Assembly (NCBI RefSeq): GCF_048128805.1
Contig: NC_135998.1
Coordinates: forward strand, 26,481,896 to 26,545,895
Direction: 5' to 3'
Source: Centroberyx gerrardi
Lineage: Eukaryota > Chordata > Actinopteri > Beryciformes > Berycidae
Length of the DNA stretch: 64,000 nucleotides
The stretch's first letter is position 1. The number at the start of each line of letters is the position of its first letter. Made by a program: the position numbers and the translations under genes. This document shows, in pieces, positions 44,905 through 56,196 of this stretch. The notes under the pieces were generated by a model. The model saw only the letters and a program-made list of their open reading frames with translations. It ran no database searches and was not told where the DNA came from.

Positions 44905-46459
44905 CTAGCAGGTGCTGCTCTCTGTGTGCCCCGACTCCGACATGTAGGACTTGCTCCTCTTGGAGTACTTCATGGAACTGAACGAGACCCTCATCCTCTC
45001 CACAGTCCTACTGCTCCTGCACAGCAGAGTGTTCTTCACATGGTCCCTGAAGTCCTCTGACACATAGTAGTAGATGAAGGGATCCAGGCAGCTGTTAAGG
45101 CTGGCCAGGCACAGCGTGGTGATGTAGAAGCCATAGCCGTTATTTATCACCCCGTCCTTTAGCAGAGAGTAATGCACCACCAGCATTATGTTACTGGGGA
45201 TGAAACACACTAGGAATGTCACCAGCACAGTCACAATTAACACCACCGCTTTCTGACGGTTCTTTGCCGCTGTGCTGTCCACCATGCTGTTCCCCAGGGC
45301 TCGGAGTAAAAGGATGTAGGCCACAGTGATCACTATACAAGGGACGAGGAACACAATCATAGCCATGAAGATGAAGTAGTAGTAGGGGAGCTGGACATCA
45401 GGGAATGGGTTGTCCAGGTCACGTATGACGTTGACGTCATGGCAGGTGGTAATGTTGGGGTCTTTGATCCTGGCAGTCTGGTCATAGAGGTAGAGAGGTG
45501 TGGTGGTAAGCCAGATGAAAGCCCAGATGGACACAGAGACAGCAATGGCCACTTTGTTGTTCTTCCTCTGCTGGGACAGAGGGTGGGCCACAACCCAATA
45601 CCTCTGCACACTAAGGCAGGCAATGAAGAGGATGGAGCAATACATGTTCCCATAGAAGAAGCCCACTAGGACTTTGCACAGCCCTTCTCCGTAGATCCAG
45701 TTGTTGCCGTTGAAGTGATAGGCAATCTTAAGGGGGGTCCAGATGACAAAGAGCAAGTCAGACAGAGCCAGGTTGGCCATGTAGATGGACGCCGGGTGCT
45801 TTTTCTTGGTCCTGAAGAGAAACACCCAGATGGCCATGGCGTTGGTGGGCAGCCCCACAGCAAACACAATGATGTAGACGACTGGGAGGAAGACTGTGGT
45901 CAAGCCACTCTTCAGTGTGTCGGACGTCGCCTTGTCCACAATTACTTGGCCTGAATCCAGCGGGTCCACAACCCCAATGAACCCCCGTCCTTTCCCTTAA
46001 ATAAACAAAAACAACAATTTATTGTAGCCATTCTCTAGATAATCAAATAGCATGAAGCCAGCTAAACATTTTGTTCAATGTCGAGTTCGGTTTTTAAATG
46101 GAGTAATGGGTTAAATATCTCAGTTACTAGGCTGGATACGTTATTGGACCCTTGATATCTGGTTTGTCATGTGAAGCTGAACAACGCGGTTCATTGAAAA
46201 AGGTCTAACTCAACCAAACACCCGTTTTATTCCCCTTAACATGCATCAAACATTTAATAGCCTATCCTTAATCCCGTGGTGCGAGAGTAAGTGTGGCAGA
46301 TTAACTAGTAGCCACGGGTATGCGATATAGATATAGGCCTACTTCCTAATAAAAAACAAAGCGATCAAAGGCACCTCCGACCTTACCTGGAATGGCATTT
46401 GAGCTATAAATCCAACTGAGTATTAACAGGAGCGATCCCGCTGATTGTGTTAAGGCCAT
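44905..46459 (-). CDS. f2rl1: Protease-activated receptor 2, copy A (2 coding exons)
   Basis: G-protein-coupled receptor switched on when a trypsin-like protease cuts its N-terminus and exposes a tethered ligand. Exons (minus): 46387-46459 (MALTQSAGSLLLILSW signal peptide, ends phase 1) and 44905-45995; 387 aa against 397 in human. The cut site reads KGR followed by GFIGVV (cut after R28), directly comparable to SKGR/SLIGKV of human PAR2. Seven helices from about 57; TM3 cysteine C131 pairs with C209 in the PAR-signature ITTCHDV; SVQRYW ends TM3; LDPFIYYY in TM7; cysteine at the very C-terminus. NIT sequon at 205. Neighbouring copy B has the same exon design. Confidence 0.96.
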
Positions 46460-49400
46460 GTCCGTGAACGTAATTCACTATTCTCTCTGCAGCAGTTTCC
46501 TAAAATGTTAGATAACAACTCATGTGAAGGACACACCCTGAGACTACCTGTCTACGTCATACCTGGCCCGCCTCCCCGTCTGCGAGGATAAAGGTTGATA
46601 TGAGTCATGGAGGAAGACCCGCATTTTACAGAGATAGCCCCAACGATGAATCACTGTAATACTTCTGTAATATAAGATAAGATAAGATAAGAAGAACCGT
46701 ATTAAATAGTGGAAACATTCTGAAAATATCATTATGCAGCATATAAATATAACAATACATGGGAAGTGAAGTAGTAGATGTGTGAATTTACTGCAATATA
46801 GGCTACATGATTTACATGTGCATCGTATTCACATTATCAAGTCTACAGAAAATCATACATACGTACATAGTGTTGTGTTGACATGCGTTGTAAAAAGCTA
46901 CACACTTTTATAGATCCCGTAAATATATACATGGACTCAAAGTGTGTATAGTAGGTTTATTGCTTCTCCTATATGGTATCAGTACAATATTCCTACAGTA
47001 TTCTTATAGTGACTCACATTGTGTCTGTGATATTAAATCATGAGTTTACAGTTACCTTATCTTATTTTATGGTATTTTGTTAACCTCCTGTGATACCACT
47101 ACAATATTCCTATAATATTAGTGGTACTCAATAGTGACCTTATCGTACTTTATGGTCCCTCTGTGTGAATGGATTGGGTGCATAAATAAAGAAATAAAAC
47201 ATCATATTGTCCTTTTAGTGCATCCCACAGTGCAGCATGTAATCTGACATGTAAAAGGAAGATGCCAGACAATATTGTCATTGTCAGTGAGAATTTGGAG
47301 TGGATCAAAATGCAGAGTGCAATGTTTATAATGTCAAGTCGACACAAAAATATGGAAAACAAAGATGTTACTCCCAGATGTATAGGCTCCTATTTGTTTG
47401 AGCATGGCATGAGTAAAAGAATCTGGCAGTAGTCAAAATGGTCAGATTTCACTTCACTTGATTTATATCATTCTTTCCCCTTAATTTCACCAGGAACACG
47501 AATTTCACCTTTTAATTTAATCCATTTTTTTTTTTGCATCATTTCTACAATTTCTGAAAGCAGTTAAGGCTTTATATTTAAATGGTCAAGAAAATGATTC
47601 ATTGGGAGTAATGTCTGTCTAAAATAGAGGCAGATGTAAATCTAAAATATTCATTGAACATAATTGGCTTATAAGTGTTCAAAAAAGAGGACCAATCTAC
47701 ATAATAATCATAATAATAATCTTTATTTATATAGCAGTTTTACAGAGCTGGCCTTGGGCTTTTGGTGGCCCTGAACAAGATTGTCTTTGTGGCCCCAAAC
47801 ACTCCAATCATAACCACCAAACAATAATAATAATTCCACTGTGGCCCTAAACGATGGCATAGCATGTTTATGCCATGGGCTGGCACTGTTCAAAACACAG
47901 TTACAAAGTGTTTTGCAAAGGAGTAAAAAAACAAAAAAGATAGATATAATTACCAGCAAAGGCAATAAAAGCAAGGTAAGAAATATAAAGCCAGGCAAGA
48001 GCCATAAAAGGGAGGTCAAAAACAATCACGATAAAAAGGTCATTGCATCAAAGCAAGTCTATAAAAATGAGTTTTGAGAAGTGATGATACAGATTTAACA
48101 AGCCTAAGATCCTCAAAGTCTAGCATGGCCTGGCCTGATCATCTCTTGTTTATAATCTGTTAGGATCAATAGGAACCTGCCCAAGGACCTCAGGCTGTGA
48201 TCCTGCTCATATGGCATTAAAAGGCGTGTGATACAGCTCGGTGCCAGACCTACCCATGCCTCGAAGTGATCAGTAAAATTATAAAATCAATTCTGAAAGG
48301 ACAAAATAACTAATGGAAAGATGCAAAGATCCCAGTGATACAAGTCGGAGACAAGATACTTTTGACTGAGGCAGGAATACAGAGTTGCAGTAGTCTAAAC
48401 AAGAAGAGATGTAAGGATGGGTGACTTTTTCCAGATCACTGAAGTATTAATCTGGTTAATTTTGGAAAATGTTCTTCCATTGAAAGAAACAAGTCTGAAC
48501 AACTTTGTCAAAGCTGAAATTAGTGGCAAAAATTACACCCAACTACATCTTGTTATGTAGAACCTCATGGATTCTGGCTTTTCCCACCTAAACAAGTACT
48601 CAAATGCACCTCATAAACATAAGTTGGTCATGTGATAAACGAACCTGTTTACTAGTTTAGAGGACCAACCAAACAGCCATGAGTCAGGGCATTCCCTCTC
48701 TTCCTCGCTGTCTCGATTAATGAGTGGATTTTCATGTTTGGACACTTTGGCACTATTAAGTAATGACATCAACTCGGGAGGCTCCCATCTCCAGTTCAAC
48801 CTTTTAAAGGTATTTGCTACTCTTGGAATGAGAAGGAGACATTTCTGAAATCATATCAGCCAGGTCCAAAGTAAAAAAATACCTTGTTGAAATATGAAAA
48901 ACTTTCCAATGAAAAGACACCCAGTGACATAGATCTAACATTGGGAACAAATAATGTGACATTCTGGCTGTCATGGAGCATAAAAGGGATTTTAACAAAT
49001 TGTGTTTGTGTAGTATTGAAAGACAAACAATACCAAACTTAATAAAGGTTAAATAGAATAATTATATTAAAAAAGAATAACCCCCAAAGCATATAATGTC
49101 AATGACCATCCAGTGAACAAAAGACAATGAATTGTTGAGCATTTACTTTTATTGAAAAACTTTAAAATGTACATAATTCTACCATATCAGATGGTTGTAA
49201 AGTTATGTTAAAAAAACATATGTACAAGATATATACATAACAGTGAAAGCCATCAGACAGGTGTTACAACATGCTTAGGTGATTAAAAGAATTTAAATAA
49301 AAGTTTAGCTTTCACTTGCTGAACCACAGGCCTTTGCCTGCAGTTTCAGGACAGCCTCAAACCCGTACGGCATGTCAGCAGTTACAAAGTGCTACAAAAC

Positions 49401-49723
49401 TATGGCGATGGGCTAAAAGACAACTGACCTGTAGCAACCATATCAGTCAATAAAAATCAGTTAAAAATGGCATGAGGCAGACTGCATCAAGCAAAGTGTG
49501 ACAAAAACTCTTATTATAATATAAATAGTGCTTTCCTCATTTAGATATAGAAAAAAAGCCACAGGTTTCATACAGACCAAGGGCTTGTGGTGTGCCCTAA
49601 ATAGAGATTACTCTCCTCCTCTGTTTCCTCATACAAACTACTCCTGAGATGGAAGAAGTCACAGTACAATTAAACATTTCATCATCCTATCAAACTATTT
49701 CACCCTCAAAACCAACAACCCCG
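46460..49723. other. DNA between the two PAR2 copies
   Basis: The left end is the promoter region of PAR2 copy A; a short GATAA tandem is at 46673-46690. 47700-48440 is a teleost repeat listed separately. 48450-49720 shows no gene; its right end is the 3' untranslated region of copy B. Confidence 0.6.
47700..48440. repeat. Teleost interspersed repeat (TTTATTTATATAGC type)
   Basis: Starts with ATAATAATAATCTTTATTTATATAGC and ends with TTGCAGTAGTCTAAACAAGAAGAGATG..., both phrases of a very common teleost interspersed repeat I recognise by pattern. Middle sections (ATGAGTTTTGAGAAGTGAT, AAATCAATTCTGAAAGG) fit the same consensus in order. No open frame remains; class not assigned. Confidence 0.6.
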
Positions 49724-51256
49724 CTAGCAGCTGCTGCTCTGTGTGTTCCCAGAGTCAGAAGTATAGGTGTTGCTCTTCTTGGAGTACTTCAGAGCGCTGA
49801 ACGAGACCCTCATCCTCTCCACCGTCCTCTCGCTCCTGCAGATCAGCGTGTTCTTCACGTGATCCCTGAACTCCTCTGAGATGAAGTAGTACACGAACGG
49901 GTCCACGCAGCTGTTGAGGCTCGCCAAGCACAGGGTGGTGATGTAGAAGCCGTAGCCGTTGTTCACCACTTCGCGCAGCAGGAGGGTGTAGTGCACCAGC
50001 AGCATGATGTTACTGGGGGTGAAGCACACCAGAAACATGACCAGGACCGTGACGATCAAAACCACGGCTTTTCGTCGCTTTTTGGCAATATTGGCGTCTG
50101 CCATGGAGCTCCGTAGAGACTTGAGCATGAGGACGTAGGACACAACGCACACAATGGTGGGGACAACAAATCCCAGCGTCCCCATGGTCAGGAAGTAGGC
50201 TGCTGCCGTCGTCCTCTGACTGGGCCTGGTGACATCATGGCAGGTAATGATGTTCAGGTTCGTTACCTTGACCGTTTGATCATACAGGTAGAGAGGCGTC
50301 GTGACGAGCCAGACCACCACCCAGACTGTCACGGAGACAGCAACGGCCACACAATTGTCCCGTCTCTGCTGGGACAGGGGGTGGACTATGGCCCAGTAAC
50401 GCTGGACACTTATGCAGGTAATAAAGATGATGGAGCAGTACATGTTGCCATAGAAAAAAGCTATCATGACTTTGCACAGCCCTTCTCCGTAGATCCAGTT
50501 GTTGCCGCTGAAGTGGTAGGCAATTTTCAGGGGGATCCAAATGACAAAGAGCAAGTCAGATAGAGCCAGGTTGGCCATATAGATGGATGCCGGGTGCTTT
50601 TTCTTGGTCCTGAAGAGAAACACCCAGATGGCCATGGCGTTGGTGGGCAGCCCCACAGCAAACACAATGATGTAGACGACTGGGAGGAAGACTGTGGTAA
50701 GACGACTCTCCAAGACCTTCTTGGCTGTGGGGTTGAGCAACACCCCATCTTTTGTCTCTGTACCAGTAAAGCCTCTGAGATCTTCAATGTCAGACAGGTT
50801 CATAAGAAAAGCAGAAGTACATTAGGTTTACTGTGAGGAACATACTGTATTTTGCCTAAATTTGAGAGTTAAACATGAGTTAGACCGTATTATCTCTTCA
50901 TCTGTGACCTCTTTGGCTTGTTTCCTACGTGGCTCTATGGCTTACATGTCAAATACATGAGTTGTTGTTGGCATGAGGAATGATCCACTTTACATATAGT
51001 CAAATTGTTTGATTGTTTGATTCACAACAACAATTAGGATCAAAATATGCAATTTAAACATGTTTGAATTACGGAATATAGTACAGCCATTTGGATTATA
51101 AATCTTCCTGAAGTGATCTTTGTTCAGGAGATTAGGCTTCTAACAATCCACAGTGGAAATGACTTAACAGGGACAAACCTTACCGTTCTCAGACAGGCAA
51201 GTCTTTACGCAAGACAAAATGAGGACCAGGAGAAACAAACGTGTCGTCAAAGTCAT
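49724..51256 (-). CDS. f2rl1: Protease-activated receptor 2, copy B (2 coding exons)
   Basis: Tandem paralogue of copy A. Exons (minus): 51184-51256 (signal peptide MTLTTRLFLLVLILSCVKTC, 73 bases, phase 1) and 49724-50781; 376 aa. The codon across the junction is GAT, giving ENDLR followed by GFTGTE: predicted cut after R27 and a tethered ligand different from copy A (GFTG versus GFIG). Helices, ITCHDV in the second outer loop, SVQRYW, and LNSCVDPFVYYF are retained, so it should be a working receptor. The loop after CHDV is shorter than in copy A. The stretch around TM1 and the first inner loop is nearly identical in DNA to copy A. Confidence 0.95.
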
Positions 51257-51829
51257 TGTGAAATCCAAAGTTATAAAAAAGGTCTAGTATAGTGTCCACG
51301 GGTGTGGTTATGTTTCCTCTTGTCACCGCCGTTGTCGAAATGCCACTCACTTCTCAAATAGCTGGTTTTGTTACCTGTGCGATCAGTCAGGTGACCACGC
51401 GTTCCACCCTCCGGTTGATTTCGGCATTAGGTAGGAAGTCATCCACAGCCCCTGATCTGATCTGAGATCAGCCTGTACCTTGTTTCGCCCTGACTGTCCA
51501 TAGTGCGTATCGGAAACAGATCGTATTTCTGTTCTTGTTAGACTTTTAGGGATAGTGGAGTGTAAACAGGAGCGTCAATTCAGCAAAGCCTGATGTGGCA
51601 AACCCGCTTATAACGATTACATGTCTGGGGGCAAGGGAGCAATCACCGATGACTGATTATTATTTTGTTCAATGTGACACATTATCAGAATAAATTATTG
51701 TTTGCCAACAGTTTACACAGTTTAGAGCGAACTTGAACGCTACCCCTGTGTTTATATGGCTTCCACTTCCTGACGAATCAGCAGTTCCTGCTTTATTGTT
51801 GCTCTCTACACAGGGTGAGAATTGGACAC
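51257..51829. other. f2rl1: Promoter-side region of PAR2 copy B
   Basis: Upstream DNA of copy B on the minus strand, moderately GC-rich. No TATA box is assigned and no other gene is seen before the foldback element. Confidence 0.5.
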
Positions 51830-52558
51830 ATAGAGAGCCTAAGTCCCTCCCCTTCCGCTGTCCCCCATGGGACCTTATTTCGGAAAAAATATGTACGGTA
51901 GTCAACGGCGAGAGACAAATAATTGTTTGATCCCGTTTGAATTGTGCCATGACTTACACATATGATGTTTTGTCAATTTAAAAGATAATTTTGCAAGTCA
52001 AGAAAGTCTCAGTTTGTTGTAAAACAGTACAGTAACGTTTAGTTTTGTGTGAAACCGCTCAGTGAACTACATCTCTCGTCTCGCACAATATACGTCACCA
52101 ACACCAACATGGAACGAAACATAGGAAACACACAGGCATCGCGTTAACGTTAGCCCCCACTGTACTAAAACTATCCTAAACCAGTTTAAATCCATTCTTA
52201 CTGTCTACCTTCCAGGTTGTGTATAATACTCCTGCTATCTGAGAGGGACTTAGCTTCAGCGGCTCTGGGTAGCTTGTGGAGAGAGGAAGTTACGTCACTT
52301 GCGCGACTTTTGGGTGTGTAGTCTTTCTAATTACGTATTTTTACAGTCTTATAGTTCAACAGTTTTACGACAAACTGCGACTTTCTTGACTTGCAAAATT
52401 ATCATTTAAATTGACAAAACATCATATGTGTAATTCATGGCACAATTCAAACGGGATCAAACAATTATTTGTCTCTCGCCGTTGACTACCGTACATATTT
52501 TTTCCGAAATAAGGTCCCATGGTGGTCCACCGGAAGGGGAGGGACTTAGGCTCTCTAT
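51830..52558. mobile_element. Foldback element with 198-base inverted arms
   Basis: 51830-52027 and 52361-52558 are inverted copies of each other (about 90% or more by eye), e.g. ATAGAGAGCCTAAGTCCCTC at the left edge and its complement at the right edge, and both arms contain TCAACGGCGAGAGACAAAT. A spacer of about 333 bases lies between. If the outer TA is read as a duplicated target, the repeat starts GAGAGCC. No transposase is present and the family is not recognised. Confidence 0.8.
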
Positions 52559-53607
52559 AGGCTAAGGTGTGGCAAGTGCCATCTGGTCATGTCCAACTGT
52601 CGCCCATGAGGGTAAACCGATCTAAACCGACTTTATTCACCTCTTTATTTGCAGAAGATAGCCTAACAAAAAATCTTAGTGACATAAATTCATAGTAAAC
52701 ATCATACTAGGTTGCATCAAACTGATCAAAGTTAATGCTTTTCTAAAAATAGGATTGGTTGTTTGTATTGGTTGCTTTTTGGTTTATTATGATCAAGGTC
52801 ATAGTTTGAATGAAAAATAGTGTGTATACACATCCTCGAAGATCTTTTTAAAAACTGTTGCTGAACATACAAATAAAAAATAAAAGTGATGTGGGCAAAC
52901 TAAACTATGGCCACCTTTTTATTTACCTCTACATCACTGGTAATGACAACTGATTTGAGTGGACTGCAGAACCTTCCTTTTCAGTCTGTTAACTGACACC
53001 TGGACAGGCCAGTGTAGGCCAAAAACCTAATATTTAGTCTTCTTAATGTGCGCTTCAAGCAAACATTTTGTTTACTCTATCCTATTGGACAGACGTATAG
53101 GCCACTCTGCATGTGAACTGCTAGAACCCAGAAACTAGCTGTTGTTGGTACACAGGTCTAGCCTCTGCCTACTCCTGCACAGGATGTGTTTAATTGTTGG
53201 GTAAATGTTGCATTACAGACCAAATAAAATATTTTTAAAAGAAGGGAAGTGGTGATTCCCTCACAGTTGACTCTCCCTTAACCCTTAAATCTTAGAAAAG
53301 GAAATTGCTACCCATTGCAAATGTTTATCGAGTAAGCTCAAGTGCTATCAGGCAGTTACAGCAGCACATATCAAGACCTTATGCCTAACCAGTATTTCTG
53401 TTTAGTCAATAAAACTGTCCCTTGAGGCGATTATTGTCCATTGCCTCTCTATTGACTGTGGTCTTTGCACAAGTATGCAATTGCTGGGAGGGATATAGTA
53501 GTAGAGTGACTATAGGGCAGCTAGTTGGTCTAGCGTGGATAAAAGGATTCAAAAAGTATTTCCACAGTTATTAGTTCCATTCCCTCCACACCTTTATATA
53601 ACTCTAA

Positions 53608-53643
<36 letters not shown>

Positions 53644-54546
53644 CAAGCCAGTTACTGTTTTTGTGTAAATGGTAATGTAGCACTACCTACTGGAGGGGAA
53701 AAGACCCTGCAGAGTTTAAAGTGAAAAGCCTGTTACATAGGACACATATACATTTTCCACCAGCAGGGGGCAGCATGAAACAAACTACAGCAGCATAGAC
53801 CCTCTTCATACTGTATGTTTGCTCATCATATTACTGTCACTTTCTCGGTTATCTTTCAAACACTATCACATGGACACTCATAGTAGTCAGAGACAAAAGT
53901 GTTACATAATATATTTAAAGAAAGTACAAAATAAGTAGTGTTGTAAAGTAGCTTTACACAAGTGCATGCGGTTAAGCTCAAGTGCATGAAAATATGCTTT
54001 TTAGTAAACAACTGTTGAAAATAATACAAGACAAACGAGACATAATAGTAAATGGTCTCTTCCATTAGGCCTAATTGTAATACACATTGATTCACTTGAA
54101 GCTCATGTATGTAAGTAGTCCAATGATGAAAGCATATCATGGTACTATTAAATGTTTCAGAAGAAGTTTCAGAAGAAGTTTGTTCTTATCCAACTTCTTC
54201 AATTATTTCCTCATAGTGTCTGTTGTGCTCACTTCAAAAGGCAGGTTTGTCAGTGAATATTTACTGTTATGAAACTCCAACTTTACTCCAACTTTCAATT
54301 ACAATTGTAGCGTGCTGTTTCTGTCAGCATGATAGGTTCATTTATTATGCCTTTATAATCTTGAAAGAAAAACTGTTATATAGACTAAACCCTAAACAGC
54401 TTTCTTTGTGCTCAGAGATATCTTTGCTATCTATTATGTGCCTTGAACTTCATATTAAAGGAGTTGTTTCATAGCACTGTAAAATGTGGTCACAGGTAAC
54501 AGTCAATAAGTAATTTCGATCCATGCCTACTCAACATGTCAATCCC
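52559..54546. other. Intergenic DNA between PAR2 copy B and PAR1
   Basis: AT-rich unique sequence without a recognisable gene. A GA repeat lies at 53606-53643, and a short tandem TTTCAGAAGAAG (two copies) at 54157-54180. The right end is the 3' untranslated region of f2r. Confidence 0.6.
53606..53643. repeat. (GA)n microsatellite
   Basis: Nearly pure GA repeat of about 38 bases. Confidence 0.85.
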
Positions 54547-56196
54547 TCAGACCAGTAGCTTCTTGTACTGGCTGTCGAGGTTCGCTTGGAAGGAGTCCAT
54601 CTTGGTGATTGGAGTGTTTGTTTTGCTTTTCTTAATGCTGGATTTAAGACTCGTTCTAGTGCTGGACCTAGATGAACCAGAAGATGAATGAATTCTCTTT
54701 CCACCCTCCATACCCTTGCGACATCCCAGCACGCTGGACAGTTGTCTCTGGCACTGGGACGATCCAAAGTAGTAGACGAGGGGATCCAGGCAGCAGCTGA
54801 GACTCCCCAAACACATAAACACCAGATAGGCTGCGTAGGTGCCGTCAGGGACCTCTCCGGCTCCGTGGCTAAACTGCAGGTAGTGTGCCAACAGTACACA
54901 GTTGGTAGGGGTGAAACACACCACAAATAGCACCAGCACTGTTAGCGCCATCACCACTGCTCTTGCCTTTCTGCGTGAACGTCCTGCAACCCCGTGTGGG
55001 ACCCTGGTAAGTGTCCAGATCACCCGACTGTAGCACACCATCGTGATGAGCAGAGGCAGGAAGAAGAGGGTGCAGCAGATGGTGGAAAAATAGATCTTGT
55101 AGTACCACTGTAGCACAGCCAGGTCCTGGACATCATGGCAGGTGGTGATGCCCATCTCTTTTAAGTGAACAGTCTGCTCGGAGACGACTAGGGGCACAGA
55201 GCCAGCCAAGGCCAATATCCACATGGCTAGACAGGCTATGACTGCGGTCCGGGGCCTCCGCCATGCCAGAGAGTCGATGGGATAGACTACAGCCAGCAGT
55301 CGGTCAACGCTGATGCAAGTTATGAGGAGAACGGAGCAATACATGTTGCAGTAGAAGGCTGCAGTGACCACACGGCACATCACCGGGCCAAATGTCCAGT
55401 TGTTGCCACTGAAGTGGTAGGAGATCTTGAAGGGGAGTAGCAGGGCAAAGAGCAAGTCGGCCCAGGCTAGATTAAGCATATAGATCACTGCTGGCTTCAT
55501 GGGTCGGATCTGCCGAGTGAAGGTTACCAAGGCAATGGCGTTGAGAGGAACACTGATGAGGCAGACAAGTGTATAGAAGGAGGGAATGAAGATGGTGGAC
55601 ATAGGGCCAGTGAGGAACAGTTGCGCCTCATCTGAGATCAACTGCTTGCTGCTGTTGGTCCTAACCTTGGCTGTTCCATTAACAAATCTGACCCGCAGGC
55701 CACTTCTGGAGCCATCCATGATGGTAACATCATCATCTAGGAGAAGTTCCTCCAGGTCTAGAGGTTCATCTGTGACTGCCTTGTCAATTACGGCAAAGGT
55801 CCTCACAATTGAGGTGCCTGGGGAGAGAAATCAAATCCAGAATGAGTCAGAGCAATCTGAGAAATAACTATCCTATGAAGAGTAGGCTATTGTGTACTTT
55901 CTTTCTTTTCATTTTCTTTCATCTAATGTATTTTTCTTTTCATTGATAAATGTCTACACGGTTTTAAATATGCCTAGATATCTGTGGCAATCTATTTGAG
56001 ATTTAAGAATCCACCAATGAAACCATCTATTTTAGCTATGTGCATGAAACAGCTACATCGTTCAGTAATGATTAATTTAAGTAAATCATTAAGCAGTAAC
56101 TTGGGATAGGCCTAGACAAGCCTTCTTACCGTTATATATTGCAGCCGAGGCAGCATGCGCAGATACCAGAAACAGCAGAAAAGTTTTGGAAAACAT
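54547..56196 (-). CDS. f2r: Protease-activated receptor 1 / thrombin receptor (2 coding exons)
   Basis: Receptor for thrombin-type proteases. Exons (minus): 56130-56196 (signal peptide MFSKTFLLFLVSAHA, ends phase 1) and 54547-55817; 445 aa (human 425). The junction gives NGTSIVR followed by TFAVID, with a predicted cut after R28. An acidic stretch DEPLDLEELLLDDD (about 39-52) takes the place of the hirudin-like thrombin-binding segment of human PAR1. Receptor core: TM2 YMLNLAWADLLFALLLPFKIS, TTCHDV in the second outer loop, ISVDR at the end of TM3, LSCCLDPLVYYF in TM7, and the conserved C-terminal YKKLLV. Long Ser/Thr-rich tail for phosphorylation. PAR3 (F2RL2) was considered, but TM2, the C-terminal end and the SSQCQR motif are PAR1-like. 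Confidence 0.92.

Noticed and set aside
54547-56196. PAR3 (F2RL2) as identity of the third receptor
   Set aside because: The predicted ligand starts with TF as in PAR3, but the core, SCCLDP, SSQCQR and YKKLLV end are PAR1-like, and an acidic thrombin-binding stretch is present.
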